Shown one piece after another: positions 37,501-48,040 of a DNA stretch of 64,000 nucleotides. Numbering within the stretch: the first letter of the stretch is position 1; each line of letters starts with the position of its first letter. The translations under genes and the position numbers were made by a program. Source of the stretch: Anoplopoma fimbria (lineage: Eukaryota > Chordata > Actinopteri > Perciformes > Anoplopomatidae); NCBI RefSeq assembly GCF_027596085.1, contig NC_072458.1, positions 16,910,433 through 16,974,432 of the forward strand. Reading direction: 5' to 3'. The notes beneath the pieces were generated by a model, which saw nothing but the letters and a program-made list of their open reading frames with translations, was not told the DNA's origin and did no database searches.

Positions 37501-40500
37501 AAATTAGTCACATATCTAAGTGCTGGTTAACTGGCATTGGACCATATATGACCAACTATTGCAGCAATGTTTGTTCATGAAAAACTCTACACTATTAGAT
37601 ATGAAGTAAAGCAGGCCACTGCATGCCTGTGTAAACCCCATGCTGAAATGCAGGGATCATACAGAGGTCATTGAACTCAGTGCAGTGTACTGGCCCTCGC
37701 AGCTATTCCTGACCCAGACACCAGCAAGTGTGAACTGGGAGAGGTGGTTTGGCAGCGAACTGGGAGAAAAACTGCTTGGCTGCAACAGAAACAAAGCGTG
37801 ATGTGGTGACCTTGTACAATAAAGCATGACCAGCTGATATGGCTGCTTTTCACTGAACCGCCAGAGAATTAAAAAGGCAACAAACCCTTACAATCCTACA
37901 ATGTTTAGACCAAACACTAACACCCAGGCTTCAGGTATGCATCTATCACGTGACTCTAAACAGGGAAAGGTTGTTTCATCCAAACCTAAGACAGCAGTAA
38001 CATCATGTAAATGTTCAGCCAATCAAACTCAAAGGACTACTAATCAAAAGCATGAAACGTGCACTAACCACCACCCAGCACTTATGCAATACCTTGAAGT
38101 CCTTTTGTTAAGTCGTCCCTGTGACTCATGCCAAACACATGACATGATGACAGAATAGTACACCAGAGGCAGAAATAAATTCTGCATAGAGAGCAAATAT
38201 TCAGCGGAGAGGATGTTATCATGTTACTTGTTGCATTCTGGCAAGAGTGTTGAGAAGTGCTGTTAGCAGAAGCCCCACAGCGAAATGTAAAGCAAATATT
38301 GGTCCAACGGATTACAAGTCAACAGCTCCGTTTAACCAACAGTAGGCCAGGATCCACAGCTTAGTGTCAGCACATTTAATGCTATGATACTATGCAGAAT
38401 AGAGGTGACGGACAGGAGGTGGCCTGTGTTACATAGTTGGTGGATTCCAATAGCTCCAAACTGTATTATTAAAAGAGGATTCATAGAGAGAGAGAGAGAG
38501 GATACTCCCTTTGACAGAAAAACTGGTTCTGAAAGTTTGAACTGTTACTATCGTAACCAGAGAGACATGGGCTTTAGGGTTCCCCTTTACACCTATGGAC
38601 TACAATATGACTTGAGAAGCCAAGTCATTTGATTAAAACATTTAGAAAAACAACCAGATCCACATGAGGGAGATCTGGTGTCAGGTGGTGCCTTGTACTT
38701 TTTTTTAGTAAAAGCATCCACAGGGAGATGAAGCGCAGAGTGCAGACAGAGAGATGTTTGTGTGGTTTGCACATTTCACAATCACCACATTCCATCTGCG
38801 TGCATTCTTCTATACCCGTCTGAGCCTGCCGCCCTCCAGTTTCTCTCTGCTTTCAGAAACACCTGAATACAGTATCCCCTCGTTGGCTTTTCCATTATGC
38901 ACAAATGCAAACAAGCCAGCCAGGGTTGTTTACCCCATTTAAAAAAAAAAACCCAGTCAACATGTTCACAGCAACCACAGCCTCTGGTCTTGAACTCACC
39001 GGTGTTGTGCTGGGCTGGTTGCTGGGCCACAGTCTCACTGCTAGCACTGTGTCCCATGCTAAGGCTCCTGTCCCAGCTGGCCTGCCGGGCCCTGCCTCTC
39101 CTGTGGCCCCGCGGCAGGAGAAGAAAACCTAACGCCACCACGCTCTTCTCCAACCAGACATATATACATATATATATCTCCTGTAACTCAAGACTGTCTT
39201 GACTCCTCGCTTGTGTCGTTAAGTCTCCCTTGTCTCTACAGTCTTGCTCCCCCCCACCCCACACCCTTCAGCCTGCGTGATTTGGTCTCTCCCCCGCTTC
39301 CTCCCTCCTTCTTTTCCCTTTAAAACACAAACACACTCGCTAAGTTCCTAGGTCCCTCCCTTCTTGGAGCCTCTGACTTCATAAATAAGGTACGCCAATA
39401 AGGTAATCCGGCAGATGCCTTTCATTCCAGAGAGCAGATTTTTTTTTCAGGGGCAAAGTTCACAGCAGGCGAGCTTTGAGGTTTGGTCAGCCGAGCCGTC
39501 AAGCTTTAACGGGATTTGCAATGCAGTGGGGGCCCCCCCTGCAAGCACCACTCCACAGACTGACAAAACACTACTCCCTGAAGGGCGAGGGGCGGACTCT
39601 GCCCGGGTGAGGTTACTGGAGAAGTGGAAGGTGAGCCGATCCAAGGTGGAGCTCAAAGCCAGAGAGGAGGAAGTGACACAGCGGCGGTGTCAAATGACTC
39701 TCCAGGGTTTGTCATTTTAAACTTAGAAATGCATGTCCGATAACTGATAACACTATGATTAGATATTAACGACTCGGTTTTACAACTACACCAGATTTAT
39801 TTCACGATATGGGAATCTTTTGATTAGAACTTTTTTTACCCATTGGTTTTAGAAATACAAATTTGGAGCTGTGTCTTCCTTTTACATACCATGTCTCTCT
39901 TAATGTTTTTGAAACAAAACTAACAATATCTTTAAATAAAGTGCCAAACACATCCTGAAAAAAACAACCTGAGCAGACACAAGGCCAGAACTTGTCTAGA
40001 GGCCTTAATATCACAAACAAATCCACCATGCAGGAGAGAAACGTGGCAGTCTGAACATTTCTATCAGAGCACTGTGTGATAAGGTTATATGTAATCAGTG
40101 TGTGGGAGGAAGAGGAGGCCCTCCCTGCGTGTTAGAGATACAAATGGAAACATGGAAAAAAAGGATGTTAACCTTCTAATCAACTGCTAATAAGAGAGAA
40201 CTTGGTTTATAGAAAACGATCCAAGTTTACTCAAAAGGACAAGCCAGAGTAGTAACCTGTTGCTGACAGTGAGATAAGATTAGTATATTTGCTTAACAAA
40301 AAGTACGCTACAGCTACTATATTGGGATGTTAGCGATTTAGTTAAAAAAGGTTGAAATAGGAAAAGGTTAGGTAAGGAGTGAGCTAGACTGAGCTTAAAG
40401 AAATTAAATCCATCATAAGAAGCTGATTTCATAAAAAGCTACACCACAGTTGCTCCCTCTGCAGTTCAATCAAAGCTACAGCATGAGAGCGCGACCCTTG

Positions 40501-41927
40501 ACTCAGGAATGACAGGAATGCAGGACCCCAAGCCAGCCTTTTGGTAAAAGGACTCTAAAATAAGGACAATCATCCAGGAAATCATTAGTAAAACAAGAGA
40601 GGGAACACAAACTATGCCAACTTCTAAATTACGACTCATCCTGACACTGAAATCATTTTCACTCTTTCCAAAGAGCAGCAGCAGATGGAGACAAACCAAA
40701 CTTTTTTTTCTTTCCTTCAGGCTTGTAAGCAATCCACTCTCGACATGGGAACATGAAGCCCAGCTGAACAAAACCATGACTCACACAAATACTATCGCAA
40801 TGTGTCATCATGACAACCCCAAAACATTCAAATACTAAGATGACGTGACACAAGCCAACGCGTTATATGACTCTGCCCTCTTAGATCAAATTACAAGAAC
40901 ATGTGAAGTGTTGTTGTTGCCCAACAGCCCTGCGTTCTAGTCCGAAACGCATGTCTTTAAGAAAAAGGCCATGGAGGACGTGCAGTTTATTTTTAATGCC
41001 TGAACACAAGACCAGGCAGGGATGAGTAGATCGAGCCTCACTAATCTGTTCCTGCCATGGCCCAGTTGCCTATAAAGGGATCATGGAGCTGTCTTGGCAT
41101 TTCAATGGACCAAAGCAATACCTGATCATTTCATTTCAATACTGTCCCAATGATTGTATAACTAGTATTTTCTCCTTTTTTCTTCTCTATATATAAACAA
41201 AGGCTATTTTGTCAGTCTAAAAAAGAACATTATAGTTTGACTGAACTGAAATATAAATCTTCAGCATTTAACATCCAATATCAGAAAGTTTACTCACGAA
41301 TACATTCAGACTGAACAGCCATCCTTTGGTATATTCCCACTAGAAAAAATACACTGTATCTGTTCAGCCTATGGAGAAAAAACAAGATCCTCTGGGCTAC
41401 AGAAGTGTATACGGGGTTTGTTGAGGTCCGTCAATGACCGAGGACAGCGGTGAAATAGACACAAGGCCACGAGTGACACCGAGAGAAGCCGTCTGCTCTG
41501 CTAACCTACAGGTGTGTCCTCTGGGTGAGGGCCAATCAGATAGCTCCAGTGTCAACAGAACAATGCGTCACACAGCCAACCCCTTAATGGATAGCTTCAT
41601 AACCCAACACTCTGTTTGTTGACTCACCACTTTCTGTCATCATGATACTATCTTTTTTGATAACACCAGTCTCACTACAGCCCACATGTACACACTAAAT
41701 CAAAATCAGCTGGAATGATTCATCCTAAAATGATAATGAGGTTTGTTTTATATCTTTTATACAAAAAAGGTATCCAAAAGGTTCTTCAGATTTGTTTGTC
41801 TTTAATCTACTGCCGTATTTATCCTTTCCAGCACAATTTAAAAAGTATGACATGCTTATAGTATTAAAACTACAAATTTACATATAAATAAATAATAAAT
41901 AAATAAAATCTTACCAGGATTTTCCAT
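22520..41927 (-). CDS. phactr4: phosphatase and actin regulator 4 (whole gene, 13 coding exons)
   Basis: PHACTR proteins bind protein phosphatase 1 through their C-terminus and G-actin through RPEL motifs, and link actin state to PP1 activity and cell migration. I joined the CDS by hand on the minus strand: 41927-41915, 34394-34224, 34131-34051, 33951-32731, 31618-31241, 28544-27974, 26881-26649, 25935-25773, 25472-25417, 23573-23512, 23401-23264, 22792-22716, 22535-22520. Every junction is GT-AG and all phases match, giving 3180 nt (1059 residues plus stop). Paralog choice rests on features I recall as specific to PHACTR4: a MENP start like mammalian MEDP, the [11 protein letters not shown] proline motif, [10 protein letters not shown] followed by SLPVTIEPL, and [12 protein letters not shown] before the RPEL triplet. 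The extra length is nearly all in one mixed-charge exon. Sure of the family and fairly sure of PHACTR4; a/b copy not assigned. Confidence 0.93.
22716..22792 (-). CDS. phactr4: phactr4 exon 13: C-terminal PP1-contact helix
   Basis: 77 nt coding residues 1030-1055, [20 protein letters not shown] then SRIYTR. In the PHACTR1-PP1 structure this part remodels the PP1 hydrophobic groove. Acceptor CTTCTCAG; donor ACCAG then GTCAGG. Reading through the donor would give a different tail; splicing to 22535 restores the family end. Confidence 0.95.
23264..23401 (-). CDS. phactr4: phactr4 exon 12: RPEL3 and PP1-binding segment
   Basis: 138 nt coding residues 984-1029. RPEL3 is RPTVAEL at 987-993. Then come the elements used by PHACTR1 to hold PP1: the RVxF-like ILRF (998-1001), the hydrophobic pair YV (1004-1005), Arg in YDRR (1013-1016) and Trp in KPW (1019-1021). 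All key residues are present, so PP1 binding is expected to be intact. Confidence 0.96.
23512..23573 (-). CDS. phactr4: phactr4 exon 11: helix linking RPEL2 and RPEL3
   Basis: 62 nt coding residues 963-983 ([20 protein letters not shown] then K). It matches the mammalian [19 protein letters not shown] segment that leads into RPEL3. Acceptor TTTTCTTCCTGCAG, donor AAAG then GTCAGG. Confidence 0.95.
25417..25472 (-). CDS. phactr4: phactr4 exon 10: RPEL2
   Basis: 56 nt coding residues 944-963: [19 protein letters not shown], an intact RPEL motif (RPSADEL at 949-955). Acceptor TTGTTCCTTCAG, donor CCAT then GTAAGA. RPEL motifs bind G-actin in the PHACTR and MRTF families. Confidence 0.95.
25773..25935 (-). 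CDS. phactr4: phactr4 exon 9: first C-terminal RPEL, degenerate
   Basis: 163 nt coding residues 890-944. The sequence [19 protein letters not shown] matches the position of RPEL1, where mammalian PHACTR4 reads KRKDTLAMKLNHRPSEPEM. The RP pair is replaced by RQ (908-909) and the following EL is absent, so the motif core is lost while KRKDTLA, thought to serve as a basic nuclear signal in the family, is kept. Acceptor ATGTGTTTCAG, donor ACAAG then GTAAAG. Confidence 0.93.
26649..26881 (-). CDS. phactr4: phactr4 exon 8: acidic region before the RPEL repeats
   Basis: 233 nt coding residues 812-890. [12 protein letters not shown] at about 867-878 is a family signature; it is followed by eight consecutive Asp (877-884). 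The opening [13 protein letters not shown] is also acidic. Acceptor TTGTTTACAG, donor CCAA then GTAAGT, joining in phase to exon 9. Confidence 0.92.
27974..28544 (-). CDS. phactr4: phactr4 exon 7: proline-rich centre
   Basis: 571 nt coding residues 622-812. It begins AELSQ, as in the mammalian protein, is rich in P, S, T and A, and contains [40 protein letters not shown] and [13 protein letters not shown]. These blocks occur in the same order as in mammalian PHACTR4 ([46 protein letters not shown]), which is the strongest evidence for the paralog call. Acceptor CTCTTTAACAG; donor GCT then GTAAGT. Confidence 0.93.
30710..30745. repeat. (TGAA)9 microsatellite
   Basis: Nine tandem TGAA units in a phactr4 intron. 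Confidence 0.95.
31241..31618 (-). CDS. phactr4: phactr4 exon 6: poly-Ser and proline-rich region
   Basis: 378 nt coding residues 496-621. It holds LLPPK near 523-527, a run of 14 serines at 542-555 written with mixed codons, a short VAVAVAV run, and the motif [16 protein letters not shown] at about 601-616, which matches mammalian PHACTR4 (AKQPPIPPPKP). The PPVPPPKP core resembles SH3-type ligands. Acceptor CCGTCTGCAG, donor TTTG then GTGAGT. Confidence 0.9.
32731..33951 (-). CDS. phactr4: phactr4 exon 5: giant mixed-charge domain
   Basis: A single 1221-nt exon coding residues 89-495. The first about 100 residues include KNGHLVP, comparable to KNGHTTPIG in mammalian PHACTR4, and three degenerate DVDKR-type repeats. 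Residues about 192-434 are almost only R, D, E and K, in tandem units: DDRERK (18-nt period) and DRDERERR (24-nt period). The end returns to family-like sequence ([28 protein letters not shown]). The frame is open for the whole exon and in phase on both sides, which random low-complexity DNA would not give. Such R-rich mixed-charge blocks are known in nuclear-speckle proteins; a role here is inference. Confidence 0.9.
33225..33375 (-). repeat. 24-bp coding minisatellite in phactr4 exon 5
   Basis: About six units coding DRDE(K/R)ERR. Three adjacent units are near-identical at DNA level ('cgtcccggtctctccgttct' type on plus), followed by two of a variant ('cgtcgcgatctctgcgctcc' type). Confidence 0.9.
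33415..33495 (-). repeat. 18-bp coding minisatellite in phactr4 exon 5
   Basis: Four exact or nearly exact units reading 'cctctctctgtcgtcttt' on plus, each coding the hexapeptide DDRERK on minus. Confidence 0.93.
34051..34131 (-). CDS. phactr4: phactr4 exon 4: N-terminal RPEL-like motif
   Basis: 81 nt coding residues 62-89, reading [20 protein letters not shown] then LKDLQEN. It matches the isolated N-terminal RPEL of PHACTR proteins, in which the RP of the motif is already altered in the family (here RK-SRQ-EL). It keeps the LER-IS helix start, the EL pair and the RGVL end. Acceptor TTTGTTTTCAG, donor AATG then GTAGGT. Confidence 0.93.
34224..34394 (-). CDS. phactr4: phactr4 exon 3: basic [10 protein letters not shown] segment
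   Basis: 171 nt coding residues 5-62. It begins with an acidic, glycine-rich linker and reaches the family hallmark [18 protein letters not shown] at about residues 36-53. This basic patch is present in all PHACTR proteins; together with the next exon it forms the region reported in the family to act in nuclear import and actin binding. Acceptor TTCACGCAG, donor ATAG then GTATGC. Both alternative first exons join here at the same phase. Confidence 0.93.
   Translation of the reverse strand, partial: TMRSTCNTAQQGVKKETPEGERLRANVKASSPKWGGSSSPGNGERRSQVISSLKRR
36842..36990 (+). repeat. common teleost interspersed repeat end
   Basis: 'accaatttcatagaaatctg', 'tccagtagttttt', 'ctgctggcaaacaaa' and 'ctccttggcggtggtcat' match the end of a widespread fish repeat (consensus ends 'ctccttggcggaggt'). 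Lies in the large phactr4 intron. Confidence 0.6.
39000..39057 (-). CDS. phactr4: phactr4 alternative first coding exon (MGHSAS N-terminus)
   Basis: ATG at 39057-39055 opens 19 codons plus one base, ending at a consensus donor (GTGAGT from 38999). The phase equals that of the MENP exon, so it splices into exon 3 without change and yields a 1074-residue isoform starting [19 protein letters not shown] then DDEVDL. The start context is AGCATGG. Gly2 with Ser6 fits the usual N-myristoylation pattern (MGxxxS/T). PHACTR genes are known for alternative 5' exons, and MG- starts occur in the family; this exact exon is inferred from splice site and phase alone. Confidence 0.6.
39058..39185 (-). promoter_or_regulatory. 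candidate internal promoter for the MGHSAS isoform
   Basis: On the minus strand a TATATATA-type stretch at about 39158-39179 lies 100-120 bp upstream of the alternative start codon, followed by a GC-rich leader (CCGCGGGGCC, about 39106-39115). I see no good acceptor between the two, which favours a first exon rather than an internal one. The TATA assignment is weak because TA-rich runs are common in this window. Confidence 0.3.
41298..41339 (-). CDS. phactr4: possible 42-nt cassette or alternative first exon of phactr4
   Basis: The minus strand shows an acceptor TTTTTTCTAG ending at 41340 and a donor GTGAGT at 41297. If inserted between exon 2 and exon 3, the 42 nt keep the frame and add 14 residues, including MAVQSECI. 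A stronger polypyrimidine acceptor ends at 41369 and would give a 71-nt exon; read from exon 2 that form meets a stop, but it could work as a 5' exon using its own ATG at 41322-41320, which is also in the right phase. The base before the donor is C, not G, so splicing may be weak. No protein homology supports it. Confidence 0.3.
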
Positions 41928-41959
41928 CACAGTGTCCAAAACTCAGCAGTCAGTAGCTT
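41915..41959 (-). CDS. phactr4: phactr4 exon 2, canonical start (MENP)
   Basis: Acceptor TTTGTTTCAG precedes a 45-nt exon with 32 nt of 5' UTR, then ATG GAA AAT CCT G and donor GTAAGA. The coding part is 41927-41915 (13 nt) and leaves one base, which joins the next exon to give Asp. The encoded MENP corresponds to MEDP at the start of the mammalian PHACTR4 main isoform. The start context GTGATGG has G at +4. This is the only small exon with both an acceptor and a start codon in the right phase and the expected sequence, so I take it as the main start. Confidence 0.8.
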
Positions 41960-44900
41960 CTGAAACAAATGAATAAATGGGATCATTATGATATTTACAA
42001 GAATAACAATACTGTGACACAACACAACAGATTACTTCGTTAGAATATGTTGGTGTGTATAACTACAAGATTTTTTGGGGACACAGTATCAACAAGTGTT
42101 TCATTTCATGAATTCATCTCAATTGTCATCACTCTGAAAACAATCTGACCTAATTAACAGCTGGTACAAAACAAGAATGCACTGAAATAAAAGATCATTT
42201 CATCAAATCTAAAAGTGTAGTGGTTGGGGGACTACGCCATTCAAGAGCAGCCAATATTAAAGTTTACCTTTACAGAAATTAACAAAAGTTATTCCAATCA
42301 TTGAAGACTCCAGATTTCCATTATTAGTCAGTAAATCAATGAATGACTCTCAAGGCACTTCAATAGATTGGATGTTCTCTGCAGTTAATTGGGAGCAAAT
42401 TGAAGCTGAACAAAGCTCTGTTGTGTTAGCTGAGACAAAATAGTGCACTGATTAGCTCACACACTAACCTTAAATATTTTGCCAGACTATTAGGCAAACT
42501 AATTTCACAATCATGTACAAAAACACGAATCTCATCTGTATGAATTAAATTATGTGATTTTTTTCCATTGTGATTTACTGTGCAAGGCATTTAAAAAAGG
42601 AAAGAAAACATCCAATAACCCCTTGAAATACACCAAAGTTCTGAATAATTGAAATTAGAAATAACTTTTATTAAAGTCCAGACACCAGGATGCTTGTTGG
42701 AACTAAATGATGCAAATTACCTCAACAATTCAACACAAAAATCCAATGAATAGCAAAACGAGCTCAGTGTTTTACTATGACTGTGTGTGTTTGAAGCAGC
42801 GACACCTGCTAATTAAGTGACGCTAACAAGCTATGTGAAATTTCATAGCCCACAGCTACCACTATAAAAGTCAAATATGTGTTGCTTACAAGTCTCGTTG
42901 CTAAATTAGTTAATTTGAAAAGCTCATCTGAGGGTTGTTACCACTTAAGTCAGGTTTACTTCAGTAAACCAGGCTTATTTTCAGGAAAATCTGTTTCATA
43001 AAGAAGGTTGCTATAGGGATTTGATAACTTATCGTGAAAACACGATGGCGCTTAATGTATCAGGGCTGTAAACCCCTTAACAAATTTGCCTCTCATCCAA
43101 ATTATATCTAGATCTGATTTAACCTTATTACATTTACACCTGGCATTGATATGCATTTCAGTGTGGTCAACACGCATCCCTGACCACCTATGGCGGTGGT
43201 TTGGCTGATCACATCAAAAACACTCCGCAATGAATTTTGGGTTAATTTACACCTTTACTTTCATGGGGTAAAGCACTGTCCATTTACAATCTGATCAATC
43301 AAAACGCATTTTAAAAAGGTAAGGCGTAAAGGGGGTATAAGTTTTAAAGTGAAGCACTTCATAAACCAGCCTTGACTTAGTCCGACCTAATTAGCTCCAG
43401 CCAGTTTTCTCTTGTAATAGTACTTTTTTTTCTTTTTTAGCATTGGTCAGCAAATCATTAAACTAGCTGTTTAATGATCTGTCAATCACACATCCAATGG
43501 CACACTGAGGAGCAGTACTGTCGAAACTCTCAAGGCTGTGATGAAACAGGACATAAAGAAGATTAACAGGTAGGAAGCAATTCAAATACTTGACAAGGAA
43601 CTGATGACAGCAACATCCACACTTCCTTTGAATGTACTCTCCCAGCTGGGCGATGGGAACAATCATAGTGTCAAGACGAGGACGTCAAAATCAGTAGGTG
43701 CGGTTACATCACGCACAAACAGGGGATGGTCCTAACGGCAGTATCAGGCTGCACTTTGGAATGTCAAAAGTCCCTTGACAGCAAACTGGTAAAACCCAGT
43801 CTGTGTGACTGAATAGACTGCACAATGTGTACACTGCAGCATAAAAGGGAAAGTGTAGCATGGCAGGCAAGTATTTGACCTTCTTATCAACTGGTCTAGG
43901 CCAAGTTCTTATGCATTGATAAAGTGCTTTTTCTCTGTGAATTCAGCTGTAAAAAAAGGTAGTTGGGATGAGGTAGTGCAAGAAGACAATATTAGCTCAG
44001 CTTCTTTCATAAGCTATAAAATGCTGTCTTGTTACACCTACTTACTTCTACTGAAGATCATTGATCGATGATAAAATCTTCTACATAAGCTATCCGTGAA
44101 ATCTGGCTGTGATTACTGGTTCCAGCAGGAGAACAGCAAAGTGATTACGGCTGTAAAATATACAAACAAACAGGAACATGTATCAGGAGGACTCGTAGTC
44201 AACTTCCTTCATTGCGCTGGGTATTTTTTTTCAAAAAATAATCTGAAAACATGCTCAGTTTATTAGATAAGGTTTTGTCGGATGCCATTTTCTTGGATTG
44301 TAGCACAGATAATTGTCTCACCATTGACAAAATCATAAAATATGAGATCATTACCCTACGTGCAAACTAAAGAGGCAACAGTGCCTTAAACTTTTAAAAT
44401 CAGCTGGTTTCAGCTTTCTCAAGAGCAGCCAACCCTCCGCTTGGTCAGCATTGGTTCAGTCCAACTGGTTTGACAAGTCTTGGTGTACAGTGTACACACA
44501 ACATATGCTCAACAGCTGCAGGCAAGACTACGTGTCAGTACTGTACACCACTTCAAAAAGATCTATTTAAAAAGGCTAGTGTCCACAACGCTTTTGTGTA
44601 TGTCACTGCTAAATTTCCCCTCGGTTTTTCCCTGAAATGTCCACAGGAATGATCATCTAGACAAAAACAATACACACATGTAGCCAACAGGGCACATGAA
44701 AGAGAAAATCTGTTGGAACACAATTTTTTTTGTATTATTTTGTCTGGATTTCTATGGCATAACTTACTCTAATACACAATCTAATTAACAATGGTAGCCC
44801 TATAAGATTCAGTTCATTACCACTTCAAATAAAACATTCTCCATTCATTATTGATTGCTAGCAACCTTCCAGTAAAGAGTGAGAAGTTGATACATACTAA

Positions 44901-47564
44901 GACTCACAAATAATTCACTAGATAAAGTTCAGCACCACTGCAACCCAATTCTGTTCTCAAATGTCCTCCCGGTGCACTGGGCCCACGTGACAACTATCTG
45001 GTACAGGCTGGCAGCAAAGCAAACACAGAGGTGAGTTAATGTGCACCGCTTTGTGTGCACAAACGCCGGTAAACTGGAGCAGCTGAGCCAGGGCTCTCAG
45101 TCCCCGCATTGTAATAATGTAAGCCCTCAGAATACCGTGTGAACATGTACAAACCCACAGGCTCACACCTAGCTTTGTCATTATTTTACACAGAATCCAA
45201 AGGTCGAGGAGGAGATAGCCTGTTATCTTAGGTCCCGTTTCAAGTGATTGCTTCCTTGCGTCTGTGAATCAGACAAGCTCACATGAAATTTCTCAGAATT
45301 AGAGAACACGGAGTACAATTTAAAGAACAGGAGGCAGAATGGCTTCCAGATTTTCAGGTTTGGTAACAGGATAAGGAACAGCGGTATTTCAGTAAGTGTA
45401 AGTGCACGTCCTTGAGGATGAATAAAGAGAACTGGAAACAGCGTTGGAGGCGTGCTCCTGTTTTTCCTATGCAAGTTGTTTAGTGGCACATAAAGCAAAA
45501 AGAGTTTGACTACCAGGAAGAAATTATCAGGATCTTTTGGCGATCGTCCAAATCAATTTGCGCACTAACCTTTTCCTTTATTTTGCATATTTATTAATCA
45601 TGCAAGAAGCAAGACAATACAAACCTGATCAGATGCTGTGTTTTCTATTTTATGCCTCAGATTTTGTCTTCATCATAAAATTCAACCTCTTGTTTCCTGT
45701 AGTTCACATATCTAAGAACCCACATTTTTACTAAAAGGCAATAATCTGAGGCTTGTGGGAAAAGGTAGGATTTTCTTTTGATATTTTTTCCAAACATAAG
45801 AGCATATTTCTTCAAAGAAATCTTTGAAAATAAAAAATAAATTGGTAACCAAGGAGTAATTCACACTCATAAATCAAAGCCACAGGTTTGACCCCCAATA
45901 TCAACAGGCATCATACTTATTGGATAAGCCAACTGCCAGACTAGCTTCTTGCCATCAAAAGAAAACACAAATACAATGCACATCATCTAAGACAGTCACC
46001 ACTGCCTCTAAATTCAAAGTGTTCAACAATATAAAACCAAGTCCAAGACTTTTTGTAATGATAGTAGCAATTAAATCGGTAAACAAACTCCGATAGAGTA
46101 GATTTTAATGAAATCAAAAAGCTGTTTTATGATAACCAATCATGTTGCCTTAGCAAAGCAATGATAACTTTAGATTGCTCAATGTTGAATGAGGCATTTC
46201 ATACTCAGATGTGCTCCGTTTGCACTGACCTGGTAGTTCATCATTTTTTACACAATCCTGCTTGTTCACTGTGAGCTCCCAATTAGCTCATTAAGTTCTC
46301 CCAGTTCATTGGATAAAAGAATGGAGCACTGCAGAGCTTAGTGGAGTACAATCAGCCAGTGAGCCAAGTTCATTCTGCCAACTTGGCAATCGCTCAATGA
46401 AGCACCGAGCTGGAGTTTGTTTGGAACTGAGCTGCTTGTATGTTAATGACCAACTGTGGACAGCTTGCTGATAATGGCGTCTGATTATATAAGTCCGACA
46501 CAGATCCGCAAGTTTGAAATGCTCCCACTGTACACGCCATGGTAGCTTGTTTTTCCAAATTCAATCACTTTCATAATTTGTTCCCTATCTCACAAATGTC
46601 CTAGAAATCAGGCCATACTTCTTCTGAGGCTGCACAATACATTTAGTTATAGTTTAACATGGAAAAGTTTTGATCGAGCCCACATCTTCCAGACTTTTTT
46701 TTCCCTTCATGTGCAGTAGCACAAGAGAAAATAGCACAAATGACAAACTATTCCTATCATACAACGTTAAGAATTCATTCCTGTATATGCACTAGGAACT
46801 TATATCTTGGCAAAAATGCCTTTCCAAAACATTCCGCATAGAAATGGTAAAAAAGGTTTTTGAGACATATCCTCACCGTCAGATAAATGGAATGGAAGCA
46901 TTTACCTATTCTGCTGCAGTACAAATGACCTCCAACAGGTTGGATAGCTGCCATAAACTGTGTTATTGCAAACAAGACTACACTTATGTGAGCCATGGTT
47001 GGTGTTCATTTCACACCAGCTGACTCCTCTAAAAAAATCAATGCCAATCCCCTGGCTGCAACATGCCCCATCACCATCAATCTCTCAACCCCTTTCAAAA
47101 ATTGTTACCCACCTTTTTTGCATCTAGATGGGGGACGAAATTTACTAACACATCCTCTGCCTGATTAGCGAGGTGTTATCCCTCTCAGATGCGACAATCC
47201 ACTATCTGTATACAAAGCCCAATAACACGGCTGACCTGATTACAATGCCGCCCATCTAGAACAAATACAATGCGCAGCAGCTCCCTTTGTCTTCCCTCTT
47301 TTTAAGTCTGTGGTGTCCTATAGGGCGTACTGCAGCTTTCAGTCAGTACTAAAAGCTCTTGATGCTTGTTGGAACAAGTAGACGGGCCTGTGAATGGAAT
47401 GCAGAGGAATGTTTCACAAAAGAGGCAAGTTGCTTCCCTTGCAGCCAAAACAGTTCACACCTGAAGCCATTGTAGTGTAATAAAGGGCTGCAGCCATCAT
47501 GCAAAAAGGGGTCTGAGGACTCAGTGACGTACTAAAGGTAAAAACTGTACCGGTCCAACCTACC

Positions 47565-47808
47565 TCCTGGACCTCCTCACCCCTCAATCCACATCCAAGA
47601 CACTTAGGTCAGGCAACTCCAACATCCTTGCGGTTCCCCGGACAAAGCTGGCAACCATGGCAGATCGTGCTTTCTCTTCGCTGGGGCCACGCCTATGGAA
47701 TAAGCTCCCGGAGAAGATCAGGGCCTTAGACTCCCGAACGCCTCTTTTAGAACAAATCTTAAAACTCACCTGTTCGTCTCTGCCTTCCCCTAAGGTCTTG
47801 GCTTTGTG
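47565..47808 (+). mobile_element. LINE ORF2 C-terminal remnant, interrupted by a MITE
   Basis: The plus strand encodes the typical end of a fish LINE reverse-transcriptase protein: ILAVPRTKLAT, then ADRAFSSLGPRLWNKLPEKI and a short tail. The element continues after the MITE at 48041-48267 with its 3' UTR and (ATT)n end. No start or full RT domain remains, so it is a dead 5'-truncated copy. Confidence 0.8.
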
Positions 47809-48040
47809 TACAGTACCAGTCAGAAGTGTGGACACACCTTCTCATTCAATGGTTTTTCTTTATTTTTATTTTTTTCTACATTGTAGATTAATATTGAAGA
47901 CATCCCAACTATGAAGGAACACATATGGAATTATGCGGTAAACAAACAAATGCTCAACAAACCAGAATATGTTTTAATATTTTAGATTCTTCAAAGTAGT
48001 TGAATGAGAAGGTGTGTCCAAACTTTTGACTGGTACTGTA
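47809..48040 (+). mobile_element. MITE copy 1 (Tc1/mariner-like, TA target)
   Basis: Flanked by TA on each side, with inverted ends CAGTACCAGTC and GACTGGTACTG extending about 40 bp with a few mismatches. The internal part includes 'tctacattgtagattaatat' and 'ggaacacatatggaattatg'. 232 bp, non-coding. It interrupts a LINE. TA duplication and short inverted ends suggest mobilisation by a Tc1/mariner transposase; the family name is not assigned. Confidence 0.88.

Larger units (their letters stand above)
34395..41914 (-). other. phactr4: phactr4 intron between the first coding exons and exon 3
   Basis: A 7.5-kb interval that holds the alternative first exon at 39.0 kb, the possible cassette exon at 41.3 kb and one fish interspersed repeat near 36.9 kb. 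No other gene is recognised; the open frames here have no family resemblance. Confidence 0.5.

Noticed and set aside
38782..39264. 160-residue minus-strand frame read as a single-exon gene
   Set aside because: It contains the real alternative first exon (39057-39000) in frame, but the rest is UTR and intron; the donor at 38999 explains the coding part better.
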